Source of the DNA: Woronichinia naegeliana WA131
Lineage (GTDB): Bacteria; Cyanobacteriota; Cyanobacteriia; Cyanobacteriales; Microcystaceae
Length of the DNA stretch: 64,000 nt
Assembly: GCA_025370055.1 (NCBI GenBank)
Contig: CP073041.1
Coordinates: 5,922,272-5,986,271, forward strand
Reading direction: 5' to 3'
The position numbers were made by a program, and so were the translations under genes. The notes under the pieces are model-generated. The model was not told the DNA's origin, ran no database searches, and saw only the letters and a program-made list of their open reading frames with translations. Positions 29,369-37,931 of this stretch are shown here, one piece after another (within the stretch, counting starts at the first letter, position 1; every line of letters starts with the position of its first letter).

Positions 29369-29574
29369 AATCCATTTCAGGGAAAAAACTCTGTAAAATT
29401 GTTGAGCAACAAGGATGGCTTTTAAAACGGGTATCGGGCAGTCACCACATTTATCAAAAACCAGACAGTTAGCAAATTTTATCTATCCCAGTCCATCGTA
29501 ACCAAGACTTAAAACTTGGTACTCTCAAATCATTGATGAAAATTGCCAATCTATCCGAACAAGACTTACTATAA
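29365..29574 (+). pseudogene. HicA toxin with premature amber codon
   Basis: The ATG at 29365 reads MKSISGKKLCKIVEQQGWLL and KRVSGSHHIYQKPDS with the catalytic SGSHHIY, then TAG at 29470-29472 (codon 36). After it the same frame continues QILSIPVHRNQDLKLGTLKS and LMKIANLSEQDLL to a TAA at 29574. One substitution therefore divides an otherwise intact 70-codon gene. The catalytic half can still be made, but probably not folded. Confidence 0.85.
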
Positions 29575-29712
29575 TTGCCAAGCCGCCCTCTCCCTTACCC
29601 TAAAATATTAACCAGTGACTGAATAACGCGATCGTCTGAAATATTGGACTTAGGAACTAAGCCCCTACCTTAATTTAAACTAAAAACCCTTTTCAATCGC
29701 TCCCTACTGTTT

Positions 29713-29910
29713 ATGAAAACTATCATTGCAACTGTCAAGAATGGCAAAATCGAATTACCTCCACAAGAACAACTCCCTGAAGGAACTCAAATAACAGTAA
29801 TTATTGATGAACCTGATGCTAACTTCTGGCAAAATACCAGTCATAATTCCCTAGCAAAAATCTGGGATAACACCGAGGATGACATTTATGCCCAGCTACT
29901 CCAAGAATGA
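29713..29910 (+). CDS. Antitoxin of a MazF-like pair
   Basis: The 65-residue protein starts MKTIIATVKNGKIELPPQEQ and ends with SLAKIWDNTEDDIYAQLLQE. The first half is an AbrB-like swapped-hairpin pattern; the tail is the acidic toxin-binding segment of many MazE-like antitoxins. Its 3' end overlaps the MazF-like gene. Confidence 0.78.
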   Translation: MKTIIATVKNGKIELPPQEQLPEGTQITVIIDEPDANFWQNTSHNSLAKIWDNTEDDIYAQLLQE

Positions 29911-30229
29911 TGTAATTCTAGTCCGTTATCCCTTTTCTGACCTCTCCAACGCAAAAATCCGTCCCGCTATTATTATTAGTATTCCTCATCCCTCTCAAGA
30001 CATTTTCATTACTCCCTTGACCAGTCGAACCCAAAACCTACTCCCAGGAGAATTTATTCTTCAAGAATGGCAACAAGCTAAACTCAATGTTTTAACCGCA
30101 GTCAAAAGAGGCATTTATACCCTAGAAAAATCTCTAATTATCAAAAAAATTGGTATCTTAGCCCCCGTAGATATTGAGAATTTAGACGTTTCCTTACATT
30201 ACTGGCTAGGTTTTTCCTCTATCGATTAA
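29888..30229 (+). CDS. MazF/PemK-type endoribonuclease toxin
   Basis: The protein of about 113 residues (ATG 29888; ATG 29879 is possible) reads DVILVRYPFSDLSNAKIRPA, IIISIPHPSQDIFITPLTSR and LNVLTAVKRGIYTLEKSLI. These are the conserved PemK-fold regions, including the catalytic R-P-A area and the T-x-R segment. It overlaps the antitoxin by 20-30 bases. It looks intact. Confidence 0.85.
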   Translation: MPSYSKNDVILVRYPFSDLSNAKIRPAIIISIPHPSQDIFITPLTSRTQNLLPGEFILQEWQQAKLNVLTAVKRGIYTLEKSLIIKKIGILAPVDIENLDVSLHYWLGFSSID

Positions 30230-30236
30230 CTGTTTT

Positions 30237-30638
30237 ATGATGAACATCATTCAAGAATACGACCTCGTTGCCCTAACCGAAGATATCACAGCAACTCACA
30301 AAACCACCCATCAACCCATCCTCCTCCGTCGTGGACAAATGGGAACTGTTTTAATGTCCTTTGATCAACAAGCGTTTCTGATTGACTTTACTGATCAAAA
30401 GGGTGTGACCTCTAATTGATAAATCCTTGTTTAATGAGTCCTTTTGCCGGTAGATACTTCAGAACATCGTATGTTACGATTGATTGAAAAATCGATGTCC
30501 AGTAAACTTTTTAAAAACCTTATTTAATATCAACTAGAGGTCGCACCCGATCAAAACGGTCAAACTTTTGCAATGGAAACCGTCGATCGCTCAAAACTTC
30601 TACGGCTGATCAGTGAACCTGAATTAGTCTCAGTCTAA
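30237..30638 (+). pseudogene. DUF4926 gene interrupted by a MITE
   Basis: The first part reads EYDLVALTEDITATHK, LLRRGQMGTVLMSFDQQAFL and IDFTDQK, and then enters the MITE at 30401. After the MITE the frame resumes with QNGQTFAMETVDRSKLLRLI and SEPELVSV-stop at 30638. Removing the MITE and one target copy restores a continuous protein of about 81 residues. DUF4926 proteins are often found beside DUF6883/HNH-type or toxin-like genes in cyanobacteria; function is unknown. Confidence 0.85.
30401..30548. mobile_element. 148-bp MITE inside DUF4926 with 8-bp target duplication
   Basis: The ends GGGTGTGACCTCTAATTGAT and the reverse complement of the right end, GGGTGCGACCTCTAGTTGAT, match at 18 of 20 positions. 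The element is flanked by GATCAAAA at 30393-30400 and again at 30549-30556. It has no gene. I cannot assign the mobilising transposase from these ends alone. Confidence 0.9.
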
Positions 30639-30652
30639 ATTGTTCTCGCTGC

Positions 30653-30800
30653 GATCGCCCATCAAACCAATCAACCCCAACTCACCCTCACCCATTGCCA
30701 AAACGCGATCACTCTCTCCCAAGAACTTGGCATCCCTTTAGTTAAAGACTGCGAAGAACTCCTAGTAAAAATTCAGGAAAACTTAGGGGACAATAGTTAG
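30653..30800 (+). repeat. TPR-gene tail relic 4 (longest)
   Basis: This copy keeps more of the tail than the others: it starts with the match to 26118 (HQTNQPQLTLTHCQNAITLS) and continues to EELLVKIQENLGDNS-stop. It directly precedes HicBA copy 2, as relic 1 precedes copy 1, with near-identical spacing and flank. Confidence 0.85.
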
Positions 30801-30847
30801 CATCAAAAAAATTTACCTTTCCTATCCATTTTTAAATATTGATCAAT

Positions 30848-31087
30848 ATGCAAAACCAAATTATCCTCAATATCGAATATTGCCAAGCAAACAATCAAAA
30901 TTACTTTGTAGCGACCAGTCCCGACATTCAAGGACTCGTTGCCGAAGCCGATACCATAGACGCGGTGATCGAAATCGCTAAAGATTTGATTCCTATTCTG
31001 TTGGAACTTGATCAAACAAAAGCTGAACATCCCTGTATCACCTTGACGACCGCAAGTCACTTTCAAATTCCCCTGATGGCATCGTAG
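30848..31087 (+). CDS. HicB-like antitoxin, copy 2
   Basis: The protein is almost identical to the one at 27082 (IEYCQANNQNYFVATSPDIQ), with only a few changes. I chose ATG at 30848 for the same reason. It is part of a duplicated block of about 0.6 kb that also includes the tail relic. Confidence 0.82.
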   Translation: MQNQIILNIEYCQANNQNYFVATSPDIQGLVAEADTIDAVIEIAKDLIPILLELDQTKAEHPCITLTTASHFQIPLMAS

Positions 31088-31089
31088 AA

Positions 31090-31311
31090 ATGGGCAAACT
31101 ATCTGGTTTTACTTACCGAGAAGTAATCCGCAAACTGAAGAAAATAGGCTTTGAGTTTTATCGAACAGGTAAAGGCGATCATGAAATTTGGTTTAATCCT
31201 CAAACGCGCTTAAAAACCACTATCCCTCATCATAAAGAAATCCGAGAAGGGACTCTTCATAATATTCTCAAACAATGCCAAGTTAGCATTGATGAATTCC
31301 TTAATCTGTAA
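31090..31311 (+). CDS. HicA-like toxin, copy 2
   Basis: The 73-residue protein differs from copy 1 at only two positions that I can see (R/K at EVIRKLKKIG, and P for L in the TTIPHHKEI stretch). It keeps GKGDHEIW. Two bases separate it from its antitoxin. Confidence 0.85.
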   Translation: MGKLSGFTYREVIRKLKKIGFEFYRTGKGDHEIWFNPQTRLKTTIPHHKEIREGTLHNILKQCQVSIDEFLNL

Positions 31312-31322
31312 GGCCATCTGCC

Positions 31323-31350
31323 AGTAGCTCTCACTCTCTCCCAAGAACCT
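31323..31350 (+). repeat. TPR-gene tail relic 5, truncated
   Basis: CTCTCACTCTCTCCCAAGAA matches the NB-ARC/TPR tail at about 26178-26195, then stops where the ISAs1-associated sequence (TACTGTGTACACACATCT) begins. It shows that the mobile-element relic truncated a further copy. Confidence 0.6.
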
Positions 31351-31420
31351 ACTGTGTACACACATCTATTCGCAAACCTCATTTTGCCCCCCCAGCCCCC
31401 CAATTTTGGGTAGGGCTGTT

Positions 31421-31685
31421 TCATTCTAACAAATCACAAAGCCTGAACCACCTGTTGTCAAGCCATCTTTGCCCCTTTGTAATGGATAAAAAGCCTAATC
31501 CTCTGAAAAGATTAAGAGCTATAGTTTGGAGAATTGACAAATTACTAATAGCTTGAAAGTCAGTTAAAGGAAGAGTATCTTCCTTAAAGATTACGTCTTT
31601 TACCCAGTGTAACTGATTTTCTATTTTCCAATGACCTCTGATCTTTTGAGCAAAAGTTTGAGCATTTTCTACCAAACTACTAATG
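31421..31685 (-). pseudogene. ISAs1-family transposase, C-terminal relic
   Basis: The minus-strand frame reads ISSLVENAQTFAQKIRGHWK, IENQLHWVKDVIFKEDTLPL and RGLGFLSITKGQRWLDNRWF, the C-terminal third of ISAs1-family transposases with the catalytic region ending E-N-x-L-H-W. The 5' two thirds are missing; a MITE abuts at 31686. An almost identical relic lies on the plus strand at 47342-47680. Confidence 0.85.
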
Positions 31686-31957
31686 TAACCCATATTCCGT
31701 ACCAATTAGAAGAAAATAAATAATTTAAAATTTACACGCTATATGCAGGCATCATTAGCCATCACAACACTAGATATAGACGGAGAAGGAAAGACTATAG
31801 TAGTGCGTTTATCAGTGCTTTTGTGCTGCATAAAGAGGCGTACTTTTGTTGATCAGCAGATTGTGATTCCTGAAACCTTTGTGGGGAAGCACTTCTGCTA
31901 ATCTAGACTTGTTCGTATTAATTAAAATTCTTGTTACCAAGTACGGAATGTGGGTTA
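31686..31957. mobile_element. 272-bp MITE-like element with 17-bp inverted repeats
   Basis: TAACCCATATTCCGTAC (31686-31702) is inverted at 31941-31957 as GTACGGAATGTGGGTTA, matching at 16 of 17 positions. The interior has a weak open frame (MQASLAITTLDIDGEGKTIV) that I do not recognise. It abuts the ISAs1 relic. No clear target duplication is seen beyond TA. Confidence 0.6.
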
Positions 31958-32091
31958 TTAGAGATTTGTTGACATCTTCCCCGCCCTAAAAGGGCTAGGA
32001 TTCCTCACCACGCTACCTGTTTAGGGTAGTGCGATCACCCCAAAATCCTATTTATTTCCTCGAAAATGGCAAAATTATCGAAAGTAGAACC
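31958..32091. other. Possible IS605-type right-end relic and A+T-rich spacer
   Basis: TGACATCTTCCCCGCCCTAA followed by AAGGGCTAGGATTCCTCACC resembles the hairpin at the right end of IS200/IS605 elements with tnpB (compare the end of the element at 45800-45840). No tnpB remains. The rest of the stretch holds no gene. Confidence 0.35.
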
Positions 32092-32191
32092 TTAAACGGA
32101 GTCTGGATCAATTCCCAATGCCATTAACTTTTCCCTGAGTCGGCGATTACGTTGTTCAGAAATAGAAAGAGCCTCTTCCGTTGCTAATCTA

Positions 32192-33322
32192 TACTGAACA
32201 CGGTCACAAGTTGCGAATTTTAAAAATAAGAGATAATATAGTAAAAATAGAAAAAGTAGTCAAGAGGCTGAGAAATGATTAAGTTAGAATTTACGGAAGA
32301 AGACAAAAGACTGTTGTCTTACGGTCGGTTTAATCACCCGCATCCTAGAGTACAGCTAAAGATGGAAGTTTTATGGTTAAAAAGTCAGGGATTATCTCAT
32401 CAAAAAATTGCTCAATTCGCAGGAGTTTCAGTAAACACGGTGACAAGCTATATCCATGATTATCAAGAGGGCGGGATAGAAAAACTAAAAGAAATAAAAT
32501 TTAATCGCCCGAAAAGCGAGTTAACAGAGCATCAAGGGACAATTGAGGCATATTTTGAGTCAAATCCACCAGCAACAATAAATGAAGCAGTAAAAAGAAT
32601 AGAAGAATTAACGGGAATAAAAAGAAGTCCAACGCAAGTCAGAAAATTTTTAAAGTCAATAGGAATGAGGTGTCTAAAGGTGGGAACAATTGCATCAAAA
32701 GCAGATGTAGAAGCTCAGGATAGCTATAGAGAAAAAGAGCTAGAACCAAGGCTAGAAGAGGCAAAAGCAGGAAAAAGGGCAGTTTTCTTTGTAGATGCCT
32801 CTCACTTTGTAATGGGAGCATTTGTAAATTTTATATGGTGCTTCAAAAGGATTTTTATTAAGTCACCATCAGGTAGAAAACGTTTTAATGTGTTAGGAGC
32901 ATTAAATGCAATTACCCATGAAGTGGTTATGGTAACGAACGATTCTTATATTACGGGAACTCAGGTTTGTGAACTCCTAGAAAAGATAGCAGAATTAGGA
33001 CTATTAATACCGATTACGTTAGTATTAGACAATGCTCGTTATCAAAAATGCCGAATTGTGCAGGAGTTGGCAGAGTCATTAGGAATAGAGTTACTGTACT
33101 TACCTCCTTATTCTCCTAACTTGAATTTAATTGAAAGACTGTGGAAGTTTGTGAAGAAGAAGTGTTTATACGCAAAATATTATGAAGATTTTACGCAGTT
33201 TTCTGCAGCAATTTCAGGATGTCTTGAGGATGCTAACGTAAAATATAAGGAGGAGCTTGATTCTTTGCTCACCTTACGATTTCAACGCTTTGATAAATCT
33301 CAGATTATGAACGTTTGAAGTA
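32192..33322 (+). mobile_element. IS630-family insertion sequence
   Basis: The element is flanked by TA on both sides (32190-32191 and 33323-33324), the IS630/Tc1 target. Its ends TACTGAACACGGTCA and, inverted, TACTTCAAACGTTCA are imperfect inverted repeats. It carries one full transposase gene and has landed in a Uma2 gene. It is probably recent, because the host gene can be rebuilt base for base. Confidence 0.88.
32275..33318 (+). CDS. IS630-family DDE transposase
   Basis: The 347-residue protein has an N-terminal helix-turn-helix (SHQKIAQFAGVSVNTVTSYI) and a winged-helix part, then the DDE catalytic core: VFFVDASHFV (D), ITLVLDNARYQK (D), and LPPYSPNLNLIERLWKFVKK (E). All three catalytic residues are present. 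The single frame has no shift, so the element may be active. Confidence 0.93.
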   Translation: MIKLEFTEEDKRLLSYGRFNHPHPRVQLKMEVLWLKSQGLSHQKIAQFAGVSVNTVTSYIHDYQEGGIEKLKEIKFNRPKSELTEHQGTIEAYFESNPPATINEAVKRIEELTGIKRSPTQVRKFLKSIGMRCLKVGTIASKADVEAQDSYREKELEPRLEEAKAGKRAVFFVDASHFVMGAFVNFIWCFKRIFIKSPSGRKRFNVLGALNAITHEVVMVTNDSYITGTQVCELLEKIAELGLLIPITLVLDNARYQKCRIVQELAESLGIELLYLPPYSPNLNLIERLWKFVKKKCLYAKYYEDFTQFSAAISGCLEDANVKYKEELDSLLTLRFQRFDKSQIMNV

Positions 33323-34111
33323 TAGTCTTTTCTGATTCCTCTAAAGCTTGCTGAGAAAGGCGATCGCGATCGGCTAATTCTAGAGGCGTTAATAAAGTTT
33401 CCCCAGAACGAGGATTATAAAAACGCATTTCTCCATTTTCCAGATGCAATTCTAACCCCAATACCTCTGAAAACAAAATAGCTTTTTGTGACGTATTACG
33501 AACAGAAATTGCTTCATAATTCTTACCGACTAAACGATAACCCTGAAGAGCCGGTTTGAGATAATCTGATGTAGGATCATACTGAAAATATTCCCTTACC
33601 CCCAGATAGGCATAGAGTCCTCACTTTGTTCCCTGATCTTCACTCACGGTACTTTTAGAAGTAATTTCTAACACAAAAGCAGGAACTTGATTATCCTCTT
33701 CCCAGACCTTATAAGAGCCTCTTGCCTTTTTTGTAACCCCAAAAATGACAAAAACATCAGGAGCAATGACCGCTTTAGGGTTGCCTTTTTCGTAATAAAT
33801 CAACAAATTGCCCGAAACATAAATATGGGGTTGATCCCGAAAATAAAAATTCAGAGCCTCCACCCCATAGACCAAATAATTACGAGCCAAATCACTTTCC
33901 GCCATCGGCAAACCGTCACTATCAGGGTAGTCAATGTCTGAAATAACTAAAGGTAGGGTGGTGATCATTGCTAGACTCCTTCGACTAACCGTATTTGTTA
34001 GGATAGCATGAGCTTAAAAAACGCTAGTTTTAACCATTAACTAATCTATCCATAACCTACGTACCGTTAAATAATCTTACCCTGATTACCGCTTCCCAAA
34101 CTATTCAATCA

Positions 34112-35107
34112 TCACCCATTGACACATGTCCCGAAACCAACAATTTGCTTGACTGCCTCTACAATTTGAGGAGGCTGTACAATGGTTAAGCGTTCCAACA
34201 TCCCATTATAGGGAGTGGGAATGTCCTGGGAAGAAAGACGAATGACAGGGCCATCCAATTCATCAAAAAATTGATCGTTAATAACGGCAATTAATTCCGC
34301 TGCAATGCCTCCCGTTTTCATACATTCTTCGACAATAATTACCCGATGGGTTTTGCGAATAGAATTACCGATCGCTTCTAAATCAAAGGGTTTGAGGGAA
34401 ATTAAATCAATGATTTCAGGATCATAACCGTCTTTTTCCAGTTGTTTTAATGCCTGTAAACAATGGTGACGCATCCGTGAATAGGTCAGAATGGTGACAT
34501 CTTTACCAGGGCGAACAATTTCAGCCTTATCTAGAGGCACAATATATTCGTGATCGGGTAGATTTTCTTTTAAGTTATAGAGCAGAACATGCTCAAAAAA
34601 CAGGACAGGGTTATCATCCCGAATAGCTGCTTTTAATAAGCCCTTGGCATTGTAGGGAGTGGAACAGGCGACAATTTTCAGACCCGGAACTGCGTGGAAA
34701 TAGGCCTCAAGTCGTTGGGAATGTTCTGCGCCTAACTGACGACCAACGCCACCGGGCCCCCGAATCACCATCGGAATTTTAAAGTTACCACCAGAGGTAT
34801 AGCGTAACATTCCTGCATTGTTGGCAATTTGGTTAAAGGCTAACAGCAAAAAGCCCATATTCATGCCTTCGATGATGGGACGTAATCCTGTCATGGCAGC
34901 CCCAACAGCCATCCCTGTAAAGCTGTTCTCGGCGATCGGCGTATCTAGAACTCGCCATTCTCCATATTTCTGAAAGAGATCTTTGGTTACTTTATAGGAA
35001 CCACCGTAGTGACCGACATCTTCGCCCAAAACAAGAACGGTTTCGTCCCGTCCCATTTCTTCGTCGATCGCCTGTCGTAACGCGCTAAATAAGAGGGTTT
35101 CTGCCAT
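34112..35107 (-). CDS. pdhB: Pyruvate dehydrogenase E1 component, beta subunit
   Basis: E1 beta pairs with PdhA to decarboxylate pyruvate with thiamine diphosphate. The 331-residue protein reads [60 protein letters not shown] and [20 protein letters not shown], then [19 protein letters not shown]. Length and motifs are standard. pdhA is not in the window. Confidence 0.95.
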   Translation of the reverse strand: MAETLLFSALRQAIDEEMGRDETVLVLGEDVGHYGGSYKVTKDLFQKYGEWRVLDTPIAENSFTGMAVGAAMTGLRPIIEGMNMGFLLLAFNQIANNAGMLRYTSGGNFKIPMVIRGPGGVGRQLGAEHSQRLEAYFHAVPGLKIVACSTPYNAKGLLKAAIRDDNPVLFFEHVLLYNLKENLPDHEYIVPLDKAEIVRPGKDVTILTYSRMRHHCLQALKQLEKDGYDPEIIDLISLKPFDLEAIGNSIRKTHRVIIVEECMKTGGIAAELIAVINDQFFDELDGPVIRLSSQDIPTPYNGMLERLTIVQPPQIVEAVKQIVGFGTCVNG

Positions 35108-35217
35108 AGTTTCTGTCAGTCTTCAGAATCTCACCAACCGTCAGAGCGAAATGCTCATTGCGACGATATTTCGATACATTATAGGGCTTTGTGGAGGTGT
35201 GTTGACGAGAAACCGCT

Positions 35218-37254
35218 TTACCAAACCCGAATATTTAACTGATAGTCCAGGGGCTGTTTCCCTTTTGACATCACCACAAATTCATAGTGGCCAGACTCGG
35301 AAAGCAGTCCAGACCATTGATGAAGGCGAGAATTTTCTAAAATCACCTCTTTGCCGGTGGGGGAGTAAACCGAGATCAAGGCATCATTGGGAGCATCTAA
35401 TTTAACTTCCATAAATTTCCCCTCTGGAATCGGGAGAGCATAGGCTTTTCCGCCCCCTACCTCTAGATGACCACTCACCTGAAGTGGTGTTTCATTGGTA
35501 TTTAGGGTTAATAATTCGTAATTTTGTCCTGATTCTAGACTTTTAAGCTGATTGACGGCGATCGCACTCCAAACCTGACCCAGGGGTTTATTCAACACAT
35601 CTTGATTTTCCTGATCGGGAAAAGCCGCCAAAAATTGAACATTCACCAAATCCATCAGGGTGCGACTGCTCAGGTGCAACTGATTAACCCTGGGTTTCCA
35701 AGTTTCCCTTTGTTCAGGGGTATATTTCCCCAAGGAAGATAGGGCAGTGGGATCGAGCTTTTCTAGCTGATCCAAAAGTTGCTGGGCCATCTGATTCCAA
35801 GCCATTTTTTCCTGGTTATCATTAATAGACAGATTAGGATTTGTTTCTTGTAACCGTTCATCCACCAGTGATTGGAAAAACTGACGATCAATCCCTAACT
35901 TGAGACGACGACTCCGAATCGTATTTTTAATTTCTAAATCACTATTCAAATCACTATTGACACCAGAAGCGATCGCACTGGATGAACTCGATGGACTCGG
36001 CTCAACGGGCGTAGCAGGAGATAAGGGTACATCTAAGGACGGTTGAACAGTTGGGTTTGTTAGGGACTGAAATACCTGGGAAAGCCATAATTTGCCCGCA
36101 AACCAGCCAATGCCACCAGAAGCCACAATCAGCACCAGCAATAATACTATTTTCCCAAAACAACCTAAAACAGGAGACTTTTCAAGCGCAGATAATTCGG
36201 TCGAGATCGGTTGAGTAAGCCGGGAACGGGAGGATGGCGATGTATTGGTCTCTGGTTCCTTGATCGGTAAACGGCCGGAGATTGATGCCGTCGGTGGCAT
36301 AGTAGATTCCGGGGAAATCGTCGGCGAGAGACTCTCTGAAACAGACGAATTCGCTTTAGCTGTACTATCGACCCCATTTGAAAGAGATATAGGCGTTGTT
36401 TGAAGTAAGGAAATTAGCTCTTTGGCCGACAAAGGGGACAATATCGGGGGCATAGCCAACATCCTTGCAAGGGTTTGATGAAACCTTGGACGGAGGGAAA
36501 GTTCGGAGAGAATTTTTTCCCAATCATTTGCCTGGTCACGGTTAGCGGTAAAATCCTTGCCAGTCAGAAGTACCAAGATAGTGATTGCCAAACTGTAAAA
36601 GTCTCGCTCTGGTGTGACAATTTCTTCCGGTTGCTCCTGAGTAGAATAGTTCATTTTACCGAACTGGCTTAATACCCAGGAAGTACTAGGTTGTCCAGAA
36701 GCGGCTTTAATCTCTGGTTTAGCAACAATCGGCTTAACACTACCAAAGTCGATGAGAACCGGTAAGTGATCCAATTCACGGCAGATAATATTCTCTGGGC
36801 AAATATCCCGATGGACAATTCCCTCCTGGTGGAGATACTCGACAATCGGCAATAGATTTTGCAACAGTTCTAGGACTTCCGCTTCAGAAAAGGTACGCCC
36901 CTGACTCCGCCGTAAACTTAGTAAGTTCTGATAGGTTTCGCCTTCAATATAGTCTTGTACTAAAAAAAGCCGTATCTGGTCTCCTTGTTGAACCCGAAAA
37001 AACTCCCGAAAGTTAGCAATTTGGGAATGATAAATCCGGTAGAGGATTTCAGCCTGACGTTGAAATAGTTGGGCCGTGGTTTGACGAACAACCGGATCTT
37101 GAATCTGAGGAGAAAATTCCTTGATAATGCAAGGTTCATGGAAACGATGAGTATCATCAGCTAAGTGAGTACGGCTAAAGCGTCCCTGTCCTAAAGTAAG
37201 TTGAATCAGATAGCGATCATTGATGAGTTTACCGGGTTTGATTGACTGGTTCAT
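35218..37254 (-). CDS. Membrane-anchored Ser/Thr protein kinase
   Basis: The 678-residue protein has a Hanks-type kinase domain (about residues 15-280) with LGQGRFSRTHLAD, the lysine IIKEFS, EGIVHRDICPENIICRE, and LIDFGSVKP. A Ser/Thr/Pro-rich linker follows, then one transmembrane helix (IVLLLVLIVASGGIGWFAG), and an extracellular part ending in a beta-sandwich like PPC domains (GKAYALPIPEGKFMEVKLD). The domain order fits cyanobacterial Spk kinases that sense the outside. Substrates are unknown. Confidence 0.9.
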   Translation of the reverse strand: MNQSIKPGKLINDRYLIQLTLGQGRFSRTHLADDTHRFHEPCIIKEFSPQIQDPVVRQTTAQLFQRQAEILYRIYHSQIANFREFFRVQQGDQIRLFLVQDYIEGETYQNLLSLRRSQGRTFSEAEVLELLQNLLPIVEYLHQEGIVHRDICPENIICRELDHLPVLIDFGSVKPIVAKPEIKAASGQPSTSWVLSQFGKMNYSTQEQPEEIVTPERDFYSLAITILVLLTGKDFTANRDQANDWEKILSELSLRPRFHQTLARMLAMPPILSPLSAKELISLLQTTPISLSNGVDSTAKANSSVSESLSPTISPESTMPPTASISGRLPIKEPETNTSPSSRSRLTQPISTELSALEKSPVLGCFGKIVLLLVLIVASGGIGWFAGKLWLSQVFQSLTNPTVQPSLDVPLSPATPVEPSPSSSSSAIASGVNSDLNSDLEIKNTIRSRRLKLGIDRQFFQSLVDERLQETNPNLSINDNQEKMAWNQMAQQLLDQLEKLDPTALSSLGKYTPEQRETWKPRVNQLHLSSRTLMDLVNVQFLAAFPDQENQDVLNKPLGQVWSAIAVNQLKSLESGQNYELLTLNTNETPLQVSGHLEVGGGKAYALPIPEGKFMEVKLDAPNDALISVYSPTGKEVILENSRLHQWSGLLSESGHYEFVVMSKGKQPLDYQLNIRVW

Positions 37255-37326
37255 CGAGGGGTAGAAGCGTTTATCCCAGGGAGTATCTGATTCATTATCT
37301 AATATCCGTTCTTAAAACACTAACCT

Positions 37327-37815
37327 TTATAGGTCTGGAGTCGGAACAACCAAAACTGAGCAAGGAGAATGATGAAAGACATAGTTACTAACACTTCCCA
37401 GAAGAATTTCACTCAGTCCCCAACGTCCCCGATGGCCAACAACAATGACATCTGTACCTTGCTCTTTCGCGGTTTTGCAAATAGTTTTTCCCGGACTTCC
37501 TAAAACTTGCTCAAAACTTGATTGAACGCCAGCTTCCCTTGCTTCTTCATTCCGTGCTTGCAAAAGATCTAGACCTCGTTTTTCAAATTTATCCCATTGC
37601 TCTTGCCAGAGTTCAATCGTCAATTCATTCCCCATCGCGGGATAGACTTCATCTAAGTTGACGGGGATAGGAATGGGACTGGTTTCTTCTTCCGCCGAGA
37701 GGACATGAATGAGATGTAATTCCGCTTCGTATTTCTGTGCTAAGGATAGTGCTTTATTAAAGACTTCCTTTGAATGGTCAGAGATATCCAATGCGACTAA
37801 AATTTTGGCAAACAT
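37327..37815 (-). CDS. Universal stress protein family protein
   Basis: I prefer the internal ATG giving MFAKILVALDIS, the usual UspA start; an upstream ATG at 37863 adds 16 residues. The protein of about 162 residues has KALSLAQKYEAELHLIHVLS and VIVVGHRGRWGLSEILLGSV followed by HSPCSVLVVP, the G-x2-G-x9-G-S/T nucleotide-binding signature. It is divergent from the DUF2839 gene. Confidence 0.92.
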   Translation of the reverse strand: MFAKILVALDISDHSKEVFNKALSLAQKYEAELHLIHVLSAEEETSPIPIPVNLDEVYPAMGNELTIELWQEQWDKFEKRGLDLLQARNEEAREAGVQSSFEQVLGSPGKTICKTAKEQGTDVIVVGHRGRWGLSEILLGSVSNYVFHHSPCSVLVVPTPDL

Positions 37816-37931
37816 CTGCGGCCCGATTTGATGATGGGGTGTGTGTTTCCCCAATTGTGCCATAAATTGCAGTGAATCCGATAGGATATAAAAGTTGGTA
37901 ATTATCTTTCAAATCTTTAATAGTTAGTACT

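Larger units (their letters stand above)
32092..33968 (-). pseudogene. Uma2-family gene split by IS630 and a nonsense codon
   Basis: The N-terminal part (33968 to 33621) reads MITTLPLVISDIDYPDSDGL, FYFRDQPHIYVSGNLLIYYE and IAPDVFVIFG, with VPAFVLEITSKSTVSEDQGT, the PD-(D/E)XK-like Uma2 core. A TGA at 33621-33623 interrupts it, then the frame continues GLYAYLGVREYFQYDPTSDY to 33324. IS630 follows, and the C-terminus ALSISEQRNRRLREKLMALG resumes at 32191-32092. Excising the IS with one TA restores the frame exactly (EESEKTRLATEEALS). Confidence 0.88.

Noticed and set aside
36165-36377. Short minus-strand frame within the kinase gene
   Set aside because: It is out of frame with the kinase and shows no domain; it is an overlapping shadow.
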